A stretch of 64,000 nt of DNA. Source: Pseudobdellovibrionaceae bacterium (GTDB taxonomy: Bacteria; Bdellovibrionota; Bdellovibrionia; Bdellovibrionales; UBA1609). The stretch's first letter is position 1. Each line of letters begins with the position of its first letter. Location of the stretch: NCBI GenBank assembly GCA_947444305.1, contig CANEZP010000003.1:62001-126000 (forward strand). Direction: 5' to 3'. The position numbers and the translations under genes were made by a program. Under the pieces are notes generated by a model that ran no database searches, had not been told where the DNA came from, and was given only the letters and a program-made list of their open reading frames with translations. Shown one piece after another: positions 1 through 7,914 of the stretch.

Positions 1-1041
1 ATTCGCGCGGTCGCGCAAATACCAAACGCCGGAGATCACGCGAATGTCGGCCTTGTACGCAAATTTTTGTTTCGCGACTTGTTCACTATCGGCGGATTTG
101 ACCGGGTCGACGATGAAGCGCAGATTCGCGTTGTTCATCATGCCGGTCCACCGGTCGTCGCCGTCGGCACCCATCTGAGTTTGTAAACCGCTCGGCACCG
201 GCAAAACCATCGCGTTTACACCGTGGGCCGAATCCAGCGCGTTCCCGTTCCAAGTCGCCGGCGCGTAATCCGCCCAGGGAATTCGCGTGCCGCCGCAGTT
301 TGTGCAACCGTTCGAATTATTACTTTGCAGTTTTATGGGGTTCGCCAGATTTGGTCCCGAACCGATGAAAGCCATGTTGTAATTTTGCCGGTACCGGCAG
401 GCCGAGACGTTGCCGTACATCAGACGCCGGGCCGAGCTCACCTGACTGAGATAAAGACCGGTCGCGCCCGCGAGACATAAATCCCCGTTCGAGTGCACGC
501 GTCCGAATAAACGCATCTCCGGCCCGGGATTAAAATCGGCATAAATAAGATCTATGAAGTACAGAAACTGAAACATGGAAACTTGCGCGAGCGAAACGGT
601 GGCTTCCATATTGACGACCGTTTGATCGGTGCCGGTCAGTTCGGTCTTCACCACGTAAGAAACCTTCAGCGTGGCTTGCGGCGCGATCATCCCCCGAAAG
701 GTCCCCGTCGTGATCGGGCTGGTCACGGGCACACCTTGAAAAGTAACGGTGATGTCGGTGAGCTTGTAACCCGTGCTGATGTAAGTGGGCAATTCGGTTT
801 GTAACCGTAGGGTCAGATCGTTCGCGTCAGGCGTCGTAACCTCGCTGAGGTACGTTTGCGCGATTTTATTTACGACGAGCAGGCTACCCTCGGCGACGTA
901 CTGTGTTCTCTTCTGCGCAAAAAGTCTCCCGCTCTGGCTCATGACGCTCGACATGTTCGTAAAGATTGCCGAGATCGCGAGTCCAAGCGAGGCGGTAATC
1001 AAAACGATCAACAGTAGCGCGTTGCCCGCGTTGTTCCTCAT
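1..1041 (-). CDS. PilX-like minor pilin / pilus assembly protein (3' end beyond window)
   Basis: The frame is open from an ATG at 1041 down to the window edge, so at least 347 residues are present and the C-terminus is missing. The N-terminus begins MRNNAGNALLLIVLITASLG: a short polar leader, a Gly, then a hydrophobic helix lacking the Glu at +5. This is typical of the PilX N-terminal family, which takes part in type IV pilus assembly in the inner membrane and at the pilus tip. The start overlaps the stop of the PilW-like gene by four bases (ATGA), so the genes are translationally coupled. The rest is soluble, with scattered Cys (for example NGCTNCGG around residue 264), and I recognise no further domain. 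Assignment rests on the N-terminus and the gene order PilV-PilW-PilX. Confidence 0.75.
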   Translation of the reverse strand, partial: MRNNAGNALLLIVLITASLGLAISAIFTNMSSVMSQSGRLFAQKRTQYVAEGSLLVVNKIAQTYLSEVTTPDANDLTLRLQTELPTYISTGYKLTDITVTFQGVPVTSPITTGTFRGMIAPQATLKVSYVVKTELTGTDQTVVNMEATVSLAQVSMFQFLYFIDLIYADFNPGPEMRLFGRVHSNGDLCLAGATGLYLSQVSSARRLMYGNVSACRYRQNYNMAFIGSGPNLANPIKLQSNNSNGCTNCGGTRIPWADYAPATWNGNALDSAHGVNAMVLPVPSGLQTQMGADGDDRWTGMMNNANLRFIVDPVKSADSEQVAKQKFAYKADIRVISGVWYLRDRAN

Positions 1042-2042
1042 TGGTAAGTCCTCGTGCTTCGAATAGTAAACGTTGAAACTTGATTTTCAACGAGCCACTT
1101 GCCCGGCGCGAGCAAGGGGCCGTCGAGTAAATTGCTCCCGCCTTGCGAGTTGGGTTGCCCGGACTGCTGGCCCATCGCTAACCCGAGCGCGACCATTCTT
1201 AATTGTGACCGCGAAACATTTAAAAATACTCCCGCGCCTAAACGTTCGGTCGCGGTCGTACTGTTGTAGAGGTATTCATCCAGGTGGTTTGAAGTATTTC
1301 GAACGATTCCGTCGGCCGGATCGAAATCAAAACCCAAAGCAATTTGAAAATCTAAAATCCGGTCGGCCAGCGCTGAGGTAACGCCGGAATTCATGTTGGT
1401 ACCGCCATTTTGGTAAGTGAAGCGATTGAGCTCCGAGATGGCTTTATCAAGATAAAATGTTCGAAGCTGAACGGGCACCATCAGGCCGGTGGACCAGTCG
1501 TAAGGCTCCGCCACGTTGTCGTTAAATGCGGTCGGCCCCGGCGCGAGCGTCGCCGTGCATGCATTCAGATCAACGGACGCGACGTAGCGATGCCCGATCA
1601 AATTCACTTTACTTAATATGACGTGCGAACGAAGCAGGCCCAGCGTCGCCAAACAACATGGGCCGCCGCCGGTCTCGATGGTGATCAGCCCGCCCGCTCC
1701 GACCGATCGGATACTGCACGCGGAAGTCGCCGACGTTTTCACGATGGTCAGCCGATCCGAACCCTGACACGCCGGAAAGGTTGCCCTAGCGGCGCAATTG
1801 TTTTCCGCGATGACGCCGGACCAAACCGGCAACAGTTCACCGCCCGCGCTCGGTATTTCACGGGCGAAATAATTCGTGAGTTCCATGATGTCGACGCTCA
1901 GTCGCCCACGCGCGGTGGCCTGACTTGAGTAATCGAGCTGTAGCGACGTCACGCCGACCAAAGTCATCACCACGACGGTGGAGATGGTCACCGAAATCAT
2001 CAGCTCGATCAGCGTTGCGCCTCGTGCATTCAATAAAATCAT
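1038..2042 (-). CDS. PilW-like type IV minor pilin
   Basis: A 334-residue prepilin. The class III signal is LNARG followed by ATLIELMISV: cleavage after Gly would leave a mature protein with Glu at position 5 and a hydrophobic helix to about residue 35. PilW proteins are minor pilins that prime pilus assembly at the inner membrane. The globular part (residues 40-334) has several Cys (around 84-130) that could form disulfides. It sits three bases downstream of the PilV-like gene and overlaps the PilX-like gene by ATGA. A general secretion pseudopilin (GspJ-like) is the alternative, but the size and the PilX-like neighbour favour a pilus. Confidence 0.8.
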   Translation of the reverse strand: MILLNARGATLIELMISVTISTVVVMTLVGVTSLQLDYSSQATARGRLSVDIMELTNYFAREIPSAGGELLPVWSGVIAENNCAARATFPACQGSDRLTIVKTSATSACSIRSVGAGGLITIETGGGPCCLATLGLLRSHVILSKVNLIGHRYVASVDLNACTATLAPGPTAFNDNVAEPYDWSTGLMVPVQLRTFYLDKAISELNRFTYQNGGTNMNSGVTSALADRILDFQIALGFDFDPADGIVRNTSNHLDEYLYNSTTATERLGAGVFLNVSRSQLRMVALGLAMGQQSGQPNSQGGSNLLDGPLLAPGKWLVENQVSTFTIRSTRTYQ

Positions 2043-2045
2043 AAC

Positions 2046-2750
2046 TCACCAATCCGGCGGCGGCGGTGGCGGCGGCGGAGGAGGTGGAGGTGGCGGCGGC
2101 GGCGGCGGTGGCTGCGGCGGCTGCGGGGGCGGCGGTGGTGGCGGCGGCGGCGGTGGAGGACGCGGCGGCTGCGGCGGCGGCGGTGGTGGCGGCGGCGGTG
2201 GCGGCGGCGGTGGAGGACGCGGCGGTGGCGGCGGAGGAGGAGGAGGGGGTGGCGGCGGAGGTGGGGGCGGCGGCGGCGCGCTCGGCAAACGACCCTGTCC
2301 ATCACGACCGGTGGTGACACCACCCATGCTCGGCGAAGCGCGGAAGAAAGTGTATTCGTGAACTCTCGCCTGCCCGTCCGTCATGACGGTCGCGCGCAGT
2401 TTAATTTCGGTCAGGCCGAGCATCGGTTTATCGAGCGTTACTTGCCATTCGGCGAGAATCGGTCCGTCGGTGGCGATGTTCCCGGCGTTATCGTAGCGGC
2501 GAGAATGATCACCCGGATCAAGAGAACCGTCGGTGCCGTCGGTTAACATCAAAGACTCGGTCAAGTTTTGTAGGATGAAATATTTTTTTCTAACTTGGTT
2601 TTGCGCACCGGAAAATCCGATCGTCTGCGCCGAAAAATTCATGGAGGCAGTTATGATCACCGCGCCCAATGCAATCACAACTAAAGCTTCGATGAGCCCG
2701 AAGCCCGACTGATGACTGATGATTTTGTGAGATTTAATTTTTATTCCCAT
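2046..2750 (-). CDS. PilV-like minor pilin with a ~85-residue polyproline C-terminal tail
   Basis: A 234-residue prepilin. The leader ends HQSG and the mature N-terminus reads FGLIEALVVIALG, with Glu at +5, as for type IV prepilins processed by PilD. Residues about 20-145 form a short pilin body. From about residue 148 to the C-terminal Asp-Trp the protein is almost only proline, broken by single Arg or Gln residues. Pro codons are mixed (CCG, CCC, CCA, CCT), so the tract is not a simple triplet expansion, and the frame stays open to a stop three bases before pilW. Translation of such a run would depend on EF-P. It starts four bases after the upstream membrane-protein gene ends. The function of the tail is unknown. 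Confidence 0.8.
   Translation of the reverse strand: MGIKIKSHKIISHQSGFGLIEALVVIALGAVIITASMNFSAQTIGFSGAQNQVRKKYFILQNLTESLMLTDGTDGSLDPGDHSRRYDNAGNIATDGPILAEWQVTLDKPMLGLTEIKLRATVMTDGQARVHEYTFFRASPSMGGVTTGRDGQGRLPSAPPPPPPPPPPPPPPPPPPPRPPPPPPPPPPPPPPPQPPRPPPPPPPPPPPPQPPQPPPPPPPPPPPPPPPPPPPDW
2052..2280 (-). repeat. proline-codon repeat tract
   Basis: About 230 bases made almost entirely of GGN triplets on the plus strand (CCN on the coding minus strand). It encodes the polyproline tail of the PilV-like protein. A longer unit containing GGTGGAGGACGCGGCGG occurs twice (near 2151 and 2211), showing internal duplication. Confidence 0.9.
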
Positions 2751-2754
2751 TAGG

Positions 2755-3879
2755 CTACCCGGCTATCTGGATAGGTTGACCGTTTTTAGATACCGCGGGT
2801 GCGCCCATTAAATAATTCTTCACCGTGGGATTATCCGATCTCCAGATTACGTTATCGATAAAGTAATGATGAATATTAATAAAAAGAGAAAACCCGACGA
2901 AGAATGGTGCACTGCCCATCACGCCGGCGGCGAAAATATTCGAGCGATCGAGCAGGCCCGGAATAAATTCCAGTGAGAACGCCGCCAGCACGAGCACGAA
3001 CAATCCGTAACCAAGAAAACTTCGCATCCATGTTGCGCGCGCCTCGCGGCCTTCGAATGCCGCCGCACGGTGCCCGACTTCGTTTCTTTTTAAGACCCAC
3101 ACGAAAACCAGGTATTGAAGTGAGTGAAAAAACGGAATCAGGTAATTGAAGCCGGGATGGTGCAGGGTCGGAATATACCAAAGATAAATCGCGGCAAAAG
3201 CGGCCACCGCCGGGGGTGCGGGTTGAATGCCTTGCTCTAAGTATTTACGAACATGAATCGCGACCACCGCGGTAAGCGAAAGGCCTACCAGTGCGTAATT
3301 CAAGTAGCGCGCAAAAACGGGTAGTTCCAAACTGTAATAGTGGATGCCGTAAAATTCGAAATCACGTGGTTCGATGTTCGCGTTCACCCAGGACAAAGCC
3401 CAAATGCAGAACAAATTGAAAAGCAGGATTCGCCTTTCGTTGTGCGTGTAAAAGATCTTGCGCCTAACCGACGAAACGATCACGCAACCGAAGATCTGTT
3501 TTACGTAATGCCAACCGACGAGGACGAACATCAACGAAACGAGCTGCCCCATCACGCGCACGTTTTGCGCGTAGAGCGCCGTCACGATCGCGGCGCCTAA
3601 CACCAACGGCACGATGACCGCGGCCCAGAGGTATTCTTTTTGTTGGAAAATCCGCTCGCGATAATCCCCGTACAACAGGGTGTAAGAAGATAAGAAATGC
3701 GGATTGTTGACGACGAAGCCCAAGTAGTAAGCGAGGGCTCCGACCGTGTAAACCGGCGCTGAAGCATCTACGAAGGCCCACATTGCTAGACCGACCAAAA
3801 CCGACAAGCCGCCGGTCAATAAAACTTCAGCGCTCAAATAGCCGTCGGAGTTGGGCGTCGCTTGCTGGGCTGTGTTCAT
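2755..3879 (-). CDS. Polytopic membrane protein, histidine-rich, function unknown
   Basis: A 374-residue integral membrane protein with roughly nine or ten hydrophobic segments across its length. Conserved-looking histidine motifs lie near membrane edges: WHYVKQIFG around residue 143, a HH-containing loop around 243, and NIHHYFIDNVIWR near 340. Clusters of His in polytopic proteins often bind metal or haem, but I cannot name a family. It is the first gene of the minor-pilin run, ending four bases before the PilV-like gene, so it is probably co-transcribed with it. No clear Shine-Dalgarno precedes the ATG at 3879; a TAATAC element lies about ten bases upstream. The pilus link is positional only. 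Confidence 0.7.
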   Translation of the reverse strand: MNTAQQATPNSDGYLSAEVLLTGGLSVLVGLAMWAFVDASAPVYTVGALAYYLGFVVNNPHFLSSYTLLYGDYRERIFQQKEYLWAAVIVPLVLGAAIVTALYAQNVRVMGQLVSLMFVLVGWHYVKQIFGCVIVSSVRRKIFYTHNERRILLFNLFCIWALSWVNANIEPRDFEFYGIHYYSLELPVFARYLNYALVGLSLTAVVAIHVRKYLEQGIQPAPPAVAAFAAIYLWYIPTLHHPGFNYLIPFFHSLQYLVFVWVLKRNEVGHRAAAFEGREARATWMRSFLGYGLFVLVLAAFSLEFIPGLLDRSNIFAAGVMGSAPFFVGFSLFINIHHYFIDNVIWRSDNPTVKNYLMGAPAVSKNGQPIQIAG

Positions 3880-3944
3880 AAATTAATGGTATTACAGCTT
3901 CAGCGTTTGGCAACGTCTGCCCGGCGGCTCACGCGGTGCGCGAC

Positions 3945-4493
3945 CTACTTAGGAACAAGGGGCACGAAAGTTTTTTTGTAGAGATCCCAAGAATCTTGGA
4001 TAACTTTGAAGGCCTCTTCTTGGTCAAAGAACTTTTCAACTTTAACGACCTTGTTTTCCAACCCTTTGTAGTCTTCGAAAAACCGCTGGATCTCTTTCAT
4101 CCGGTGCGGCGGCAAATCGCCTAAATTTTCGATGTGCGCGTATTCCGGATCGTCCGCATGAACGGCGATGATTTTATCATCGGCTTCGCCTTGATCCAAC
4201 ATCTTCATCACGCCGATCGGCTTCGCCCGCATGATGCAAAGCGGGACCGCACGTTCTTGGCCTAAAACCAGGATGTCGAGCGGATCGTTGTCTTCGCAAT
4301 AAGATTGGGGAATAAAACCGTAGTTCGCCGGGTATTGGACGGAACTAAACAAAATACGATCCATCTTGATCAGGCCGCTCTTTTTATCCAGTTCGTATTT
4401 CGCTTTTGAACCTTTGGGTATCTCGATCACCGCGCTTAAAATCTTCGGTGCTTCATCGCCGACGTCCACGTCGTGCCACGGATGCATAATCAC
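3945..4493 (-). CDS. ppa: Inorganic pyrophosphatase (family I)
   Basis: A 182-residue soluble family I pyrophosphatase, the usual bacterial length. It hydrolyses PPi to two phosphates with Mg2+ in the cytoplasm, pulling biosynthetic reactions forward. The family signature is visible as [10 protein letters not shown] (around residues 67-76) with the metal-binding Asp residues. The substrate-binding motif KYELDKKSG and the segment [10 protein letters not shown] are also typical. The start ATG at 4493 is preceded by AAAGGAG at good spacing. It stands alone between the pilin cluster and a divergent lipoprotein gene. Confidence 0.96.
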   Translation of the reverse strand: MIMHPWHDVDVGDEAPKILSAVIEIPKGSKAKYELDKKSGLIKMDRILFSSVQYPANYGFIPQSYCEDNDPLDILVLGQERAVPLCIMRAKPIGVMKMLDQGEADDKIIAVHADDPEYAHIENLGDLPPHRMKEIQRFFEDYKGLENKVVKVEKFFDQEEAFKVIQDSWDLYKKTFVPLVPK

Positions 4494-4616
4494 TCCTTTA
4501 AAAGTTTGGATAGCCTACACCAAAGTTTTGCTAAGCGCAGCTCCCGTACGCTCACGACCCTAAAAAGAGCGATGACTCTTCTGGTTCCGATCTGGACTTA
4601 TTCGTTAGCCTGACTC

Positions 4617-6158
4617 GTGAGAAAATGTCGCATGACCAAATTAGCCGTGCTGTTCTCATTCTTCTTCCTAATCACGTGCACTTCCGCACCTAAGCGCGCG
4701 GAACGGACGATTGCCCAAGATCTTCCGGAGAGCCGCTTTCCCTCCACGCAGAATCTTGATTGGAATCAATTTCAAGCCGTTCTGAGGGATAGATCGCCTG
4801 CCACCGTCGGCGAAACGGTCCGACTGTTGAGCACGAGTCACCCCGAATACCTCAAACTGCGCACCGCCGTTTACTTTAGCCGGTCGATTCAAGAGTCCTC
4901 GTTTGAAGAACCACGCCAGATCATCTTCGGACCCGAAGCGCGCTTTATTTTTACGTTCAACGGCGGTCCACACCGCTACGGAGGCGCCGCGATCGAGACC
5001 ATGCAATACGACCAACAGAATTCTCGTTTTTTATTTCGTGAGGTATTTTTTAAAAGTGAGGGCAACGCCACCGAGATTAACCTTGCCCCTCACGAAATAG
5101 ATTTTGAAAACGAGAAGTTCATCGTCAGCAAACCGAATCCGGCAAAGTGCATGCACTGCCACGCCAATCACCCCGACCAACCACAGGTAAAAATGGTTGT
5201 CGGGCCGGTCTGGGATAACGATTTTCATTGGCCGGGAGTTTACGGCAGCAATGATGATTTGCTTTACGGCAGCTTCGATAAGGGCAACTACCAGTTACAC
5301 GGCGCCTACGGCTACCTTGCAGATTTAAAGTATCCGCGAAGCCAAGGACGCTGGTTAGATTTACCCGAGGCCCAAACCGACGTCGAACTCAACGGCTACG
5401 TTCGCTACCTGAAAGGCGCCCCCGCTCATCCCCGCTACCGATATTTACCCCCGCAGACCATCGAAGCCGGTTTTCGAAAATATATAGCCGGGGTTCCCGC
5501 CGCCGAAATCGACGAAAGCGTCGCCATCCACGAGGAAGCAAAACGCCTCGGCACCGAAGTTAATTTTCGCCCGAATGGGCATCTTACTTTTCAACTATTA
5601 AAATTTTCCGAGAAGAATTTGATTGCGCGGATCCGAAGCGTTCCCGGCTTGATGGAACGTCTAAAGGCGAACGCGAAGATCATGAAGTTCACGCGTGAGA
5701 AATATCCTTTCCATTGGGGTACGGGACGACTCGCGTTGCTGCAAGCGTTGAAGTCAGATCTCATGGCGGAGAAACCTTCCCTCAAAGCGTCTTATAAAAA
5801 GATTTTGCTCGCCGAGCTCGATATGCAAAATGAGAAGGTAAAGCTTGATGAATCGGCTTTGGGTATAAAACTAATCGTATCGCCGTTCTGGCCGCCGTTT
5901 ATCCAAGAAGAGGACGGTCCCGAAACCGCAGCGGCGTTTCGCCGTCTGAAAGGTCGTCGGCTTACGCGCACCGAGATCATGGCACTCGATGCCGAAACCG
6001 GTCCATTGGCTGATCTCGCTTTACTCGCCGAAGAACTGAAAGCCGCGGGCATCGATCTCGTGGATTACGATATTAACTTCGATATGAACAAGCGGCGTAC
6101 GCTTTCCTTACACGGTCATGATCTCGAGGAATTATTTAAAATCCTCGATGCGCCGTAA
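4617..6158 (+). CDS. Lipoprotein with a single c-type haem motif (CMHCH)
   Basis: A 513-residue exported protein. A short charged N-terminus is followed by a hydrophobic stretch ending LITC, a non-standard lipobox, so it is probably a lipoprotein. At about residues 178-182 it has CMHCH, the CxxCH covalent haem c attachment motif, followed by a stretch with His and Trp residues. This suggests a periplasmic or outer-membrane cytochrome-like electron carrier. The rest matches no family I know. Translation may start at GTG 4617 or at ATG 4632 (MTKLAVLF); neither has a strong Shine-Dalgarno. Its last 43 bases overlap tail-to-tail with the transporter gene on the other strand. Confidence 0.75.
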   Translation: MRKCRMTKLAVLFSFFFLITCTSAPKRAERTIAQDLPESRFPSTQNLDWNQFQAVLRDRSPATVGETVRLLSTSHPEYLKLRTAVYFSRSIQESSFEEPRQIIFGPEARFIFTFNGGPHRYGGAAIETMQYDQQNSRFLFREVFFKSEGNATEINLAPHEIDFENEKFIVSKPNPAKCMHCHANHPDQPQVKMVVGPVWDNDFHWPGVYGSNDDLLYGSFDKGNYQLHGAYGYLADLKYPRSQGRWLDLPEAQTDVELNGYVRYLKGAPAHPRYRYLPPQTIEAGFRKYIAGVPAAEIDESVAIHEEAKRLGTEVNFRPNGHLTFQLLKFSEKNLIARIRSVPGLMERLKANAKIMKFTREKYPFHWGTGRLALLQALKSDLMAEKPSLKASYKKILLAELDMQNEKVKLDESALGIKLIVSPFWPPFIQEEDGPETAAAFRRLKGRRLTRTEIMALDAETGPLADLALLAEELKAAGIDLVDYDINFDMNKRRTLSLHGHDLEELFKILDAP

Positions 6159-6559
6159 ATGCCCAACAGCATACTGATTACGAAAACGAACGGCTCGGGT
6201 CGCAACGATGCCGTCGCCGTTAAGGCCGGTGCGGGGCAAAAGCCCGCCATTCCCCACCCGAGTCCGAAGAGCATCGCGCCCGCGAGCAACTTGAAATCTA
6301 TCTTTCGCCGTTCGGGGATTTGAAACTTGTCCGCCAAGAGCGGATTCGGCCGGCGAATGATCAGGCGATACAGTATCGCGTGCACGCCCAGCGCCCCGCC
6401 CATCACGAAGAGCAAAGAGGGATCCCACTCCCCAAAAATATCGAGGAAAGAAATAATTTTTTGCGGCCGGGTCATGCCCGAAAGGCCCAAGCCCAGCGCG
6501 AACAAAAAACCTACCGCTAACGCTACGAAGACGGTTTTATTTCGTCGGCCGTTTTTCAT
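6116..6559 (-). CDS. YeeE/YedE-type sulfur transporter, second half (DUF6691-like)
   Basis: A 147-residue membrane protein with four hydrophobic segments. The signature GMAGFCPAPAL (residues about 103-113) matches the second half of YeeE/YedE proteins, which import thiosulfate or related sulfur compounds using conserved Cys residues in the membrane. The ATG at 6559 overlaps the stop of the preceding gene (ATGA), so the two halves are coupled and probably form a heterodimer equivalent to one fused transporter. The 3' end overlaps the haem-motif lipoprotein gene by 43 bases in convergent orientation. Substrate specificity is inferred from the family only. Confidence 0.88.
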   Translation of the reverse strand: MKNGRRNKTVFVALAVGFLFALGLGLSGMTRPQKIISFLDIFGEWDPSLLFVMGGALGVHAILYRLIIRRPNPLLADKFQIPERRKIDFKLLAGAMLFGLGWGMAGFCPAPALTATASLRPEPFVFVISMLLGIYGASRILNNSSRS

Positions 6560-6963
6560 TTCATCACCGTGGCCGCGAGGATTCCGAACGCCATAAAGAC
6601 GATCGTCGCGATGATCGAGCGCGGCGCTAAACGGCTCATCCCGCAGATGCCGTGCCCGCTCGTACAACCGCTGCCCAGCACGGTTCCGAAACCCACGAGT
6701 AAACCGGCGATGATGATCTTCGGGTAAGTCATTTCGAGAGTGTTCGTGAGAGACTCCGGATAAATCGTACGCAACGCAAAACCACCCGCGATCAAACCCG
6801 CGATGAAAGCCAAGCGCCAGGCCCAATCCCCCGCGCGTGGCCGAAGGGCGCCGCTGACGATTCCGCTAACCCCGGCCACCCGGCCGTTAACAAAAAGTAG
6901 AATTGAGATCGCAAGACCGATGATCGCACCGCCCAGAAGCGGTACCCAGTAATTCTGCATCAT
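6556..6963 (-). CDS. YeeE/YedE-type sulfur transporter, first half
   Basis: About 135 residues starting at MMQNYW, with four hydrophobic segments. The diagnostic motif GSGCTSGHGICG followed by MSRLAPRS (residues about 94-113) is the YeeE/YedE signature; the Cys residues relay thiosulfate through the membrane in characterised YeeE. The frame continues upstream to an ATG at 7050, but that would overlap the divergent esterase start, and the hydrophobic pattern fits a start at 6963. It is followed by the second half with a four-base overlap. Members split into two genes like this are common in bacteria. Confidence 0.87.
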   Translation of the reverse strand: MMQNYWVPLLGGAIIGLAISILLFVNGRVAGVSGIVSGALRPRAGDWAWRLAFIAGLIAGGFALRTIYPESLTNTLEMTYPKIIIAGLLVGFGTVLGSGCTSGHGICGMSRLAPRSIIATIVFMAFGILAATVMK

Positions 6964-6997
6964 CTCGTTTAACACGGCCGCACCAAAAATTGGAGGG

Positions 6998-7026
6998 TTG
7001 TCAAAAATAGAGAAAAGAAATATGAA
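6998..7026 (+). promoter_or_regulatory. Candidate sigma70-type promoter giving a leaderless esterase mRNA
   Basis: TTGTCA (6998-7003), a 17-base spacer and TATGAA (7021-7026) match the -35/-10 pattern. The ATG of the esterase lies at 7033, six bases after the -10, where transcription would be expected to begin. There is no Shine-Dalgarno before this ATG. Confidence 0.55.
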
Positions 7027-7032
7027 GCCCCC

Positions 7033-7902
7033 ATGTCTAAATTTATACAAATTCTATTGTTGTTGGCCTTCGCCCAAAACGCTTTCGCCACCGAAATTTG
7101 CGGGCAAGATATCGCCGACGGATTGAAGTACCGCTGGTGCGTCGATCACAACCCTGAAAGTCCCGACGTCCTCTACATCATGCATGGTGGCGGCGGCAAC
7201 GAGCACTCGTGGCGTGAGAGCAAGTTGCACGAAGAGTTTGAACAAGCCTGGCGCGAAAAGGGTGTGGCCGCTCCTTCGATCATCACGATGTCGTTCAACG
7301 AAGGCCAGTGGTTACTCAACGATCTGGCGCCGCGGGACCAGGCTTCCGCTTCCGGAAAGGTTTCGGTACTTATCAAACCGGTGGTCGAAATCATCATGCC
7401 GGCGCTCGAAGCGAAAGTCGGCGGCGTTCGCGGCAAAAGAATGATGATGGGTTGGTCGATGGGCGGCTACAACGCGCCCGTCTTATCGCTTCGACACCCC
7501 GGCCTCTTCGACTCCGTCGCGCTGCTTTGCCCGGGATTGGGCTTGGTCGATCCGTTTTTACCACCCGACCAACTCGAGCGCGCGATCCAAGCTCTGCCCG
7601 CCGGCACGAACGCCGAAACCGTCCGTCGAGTCGCGGCATGGATCCGGCACGAGTTCGAAACGAAAGAAAACTGGGCACGGCATGAACCACTCAGCCTCGC
7701 GCGTGGCTTACAAAAGACGAAGACGAAGTATTTCCTAACTTGTACACGTGACGACGAGTACGGTTTTTTCCCCGGGGCCGAAGAGTTTACTAGAGTTATG
7801 GCCGGTAAAACTTCCGTCGAATGGCACCCGCTCGAAACCGGCGGTCACTGCGCGCAAGATCTCGCGACGACGTCCGCACTCCACAACTTCTTTTCGCGGT
7901 AA
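7033..7902 (+). CDS. Secreted esterase (alpha/beta hydrolase, esterase D-like)
   Basis: A 289-residue protein with a signal peptide ending AFA before TEIC. The core has YIMHGGGGNE (oxyanion region, about residues 48-57) and the nucleophile elbow GWSMGGY (about 138-144, Ser as nucleophile). A late GGHCAQD supplies the likely catalytic His. It belongs to the putative-esterase family that includes esterase D and feruloyl-type esterases and would act in the periplasm or outside the cell on an unknown ester. The upstream gap is only 69 bases and divergent from the YeeE pair. The next gene starts 12 bases downstream. Confidence 0.85.
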   Translation: MSKFIQILLLLAFAQNAFATEICGQDIADGLKYRWCVDHNPESPDVLYIMHGGGGNEHSWRESKLHEEFEQAWREKGVAAPSIITMSFNEGQWLLNDLAPRDQASASGKVSVLIKPVVEIIMPALEAKVGGVRGKRMMMGWSMGGYNAPVLSLRHPGLFDSVALLCPGLGLVDPFLPPDQLERAIQALPAGTNAETVRRVAAWIRHEFETKENWARHEPLSLARGLQKTKTKYFLTCTRDDEYGFFPGAEEFTRVMAGKTSVEWHPLETGGHCAQDLATTSALHNFFSR

Positions 7903-7914
7903 GCGAGTTAAACT

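Noticed and set aside
1978-2361. A plus-strand glycine-rich open frame opposite the polyproline tract
   Set aside because: It is the complement of the Pro codons of the pilin on the minus strand, lacks a ribosome site and begins inside the pilW gene.
6116-6963. A frameshift splitting one YeeE/YedE gene
   Set aside because: The ATGA overlap, a good start for the second half, and the known two-gene form of this transporter argue for two real genes.
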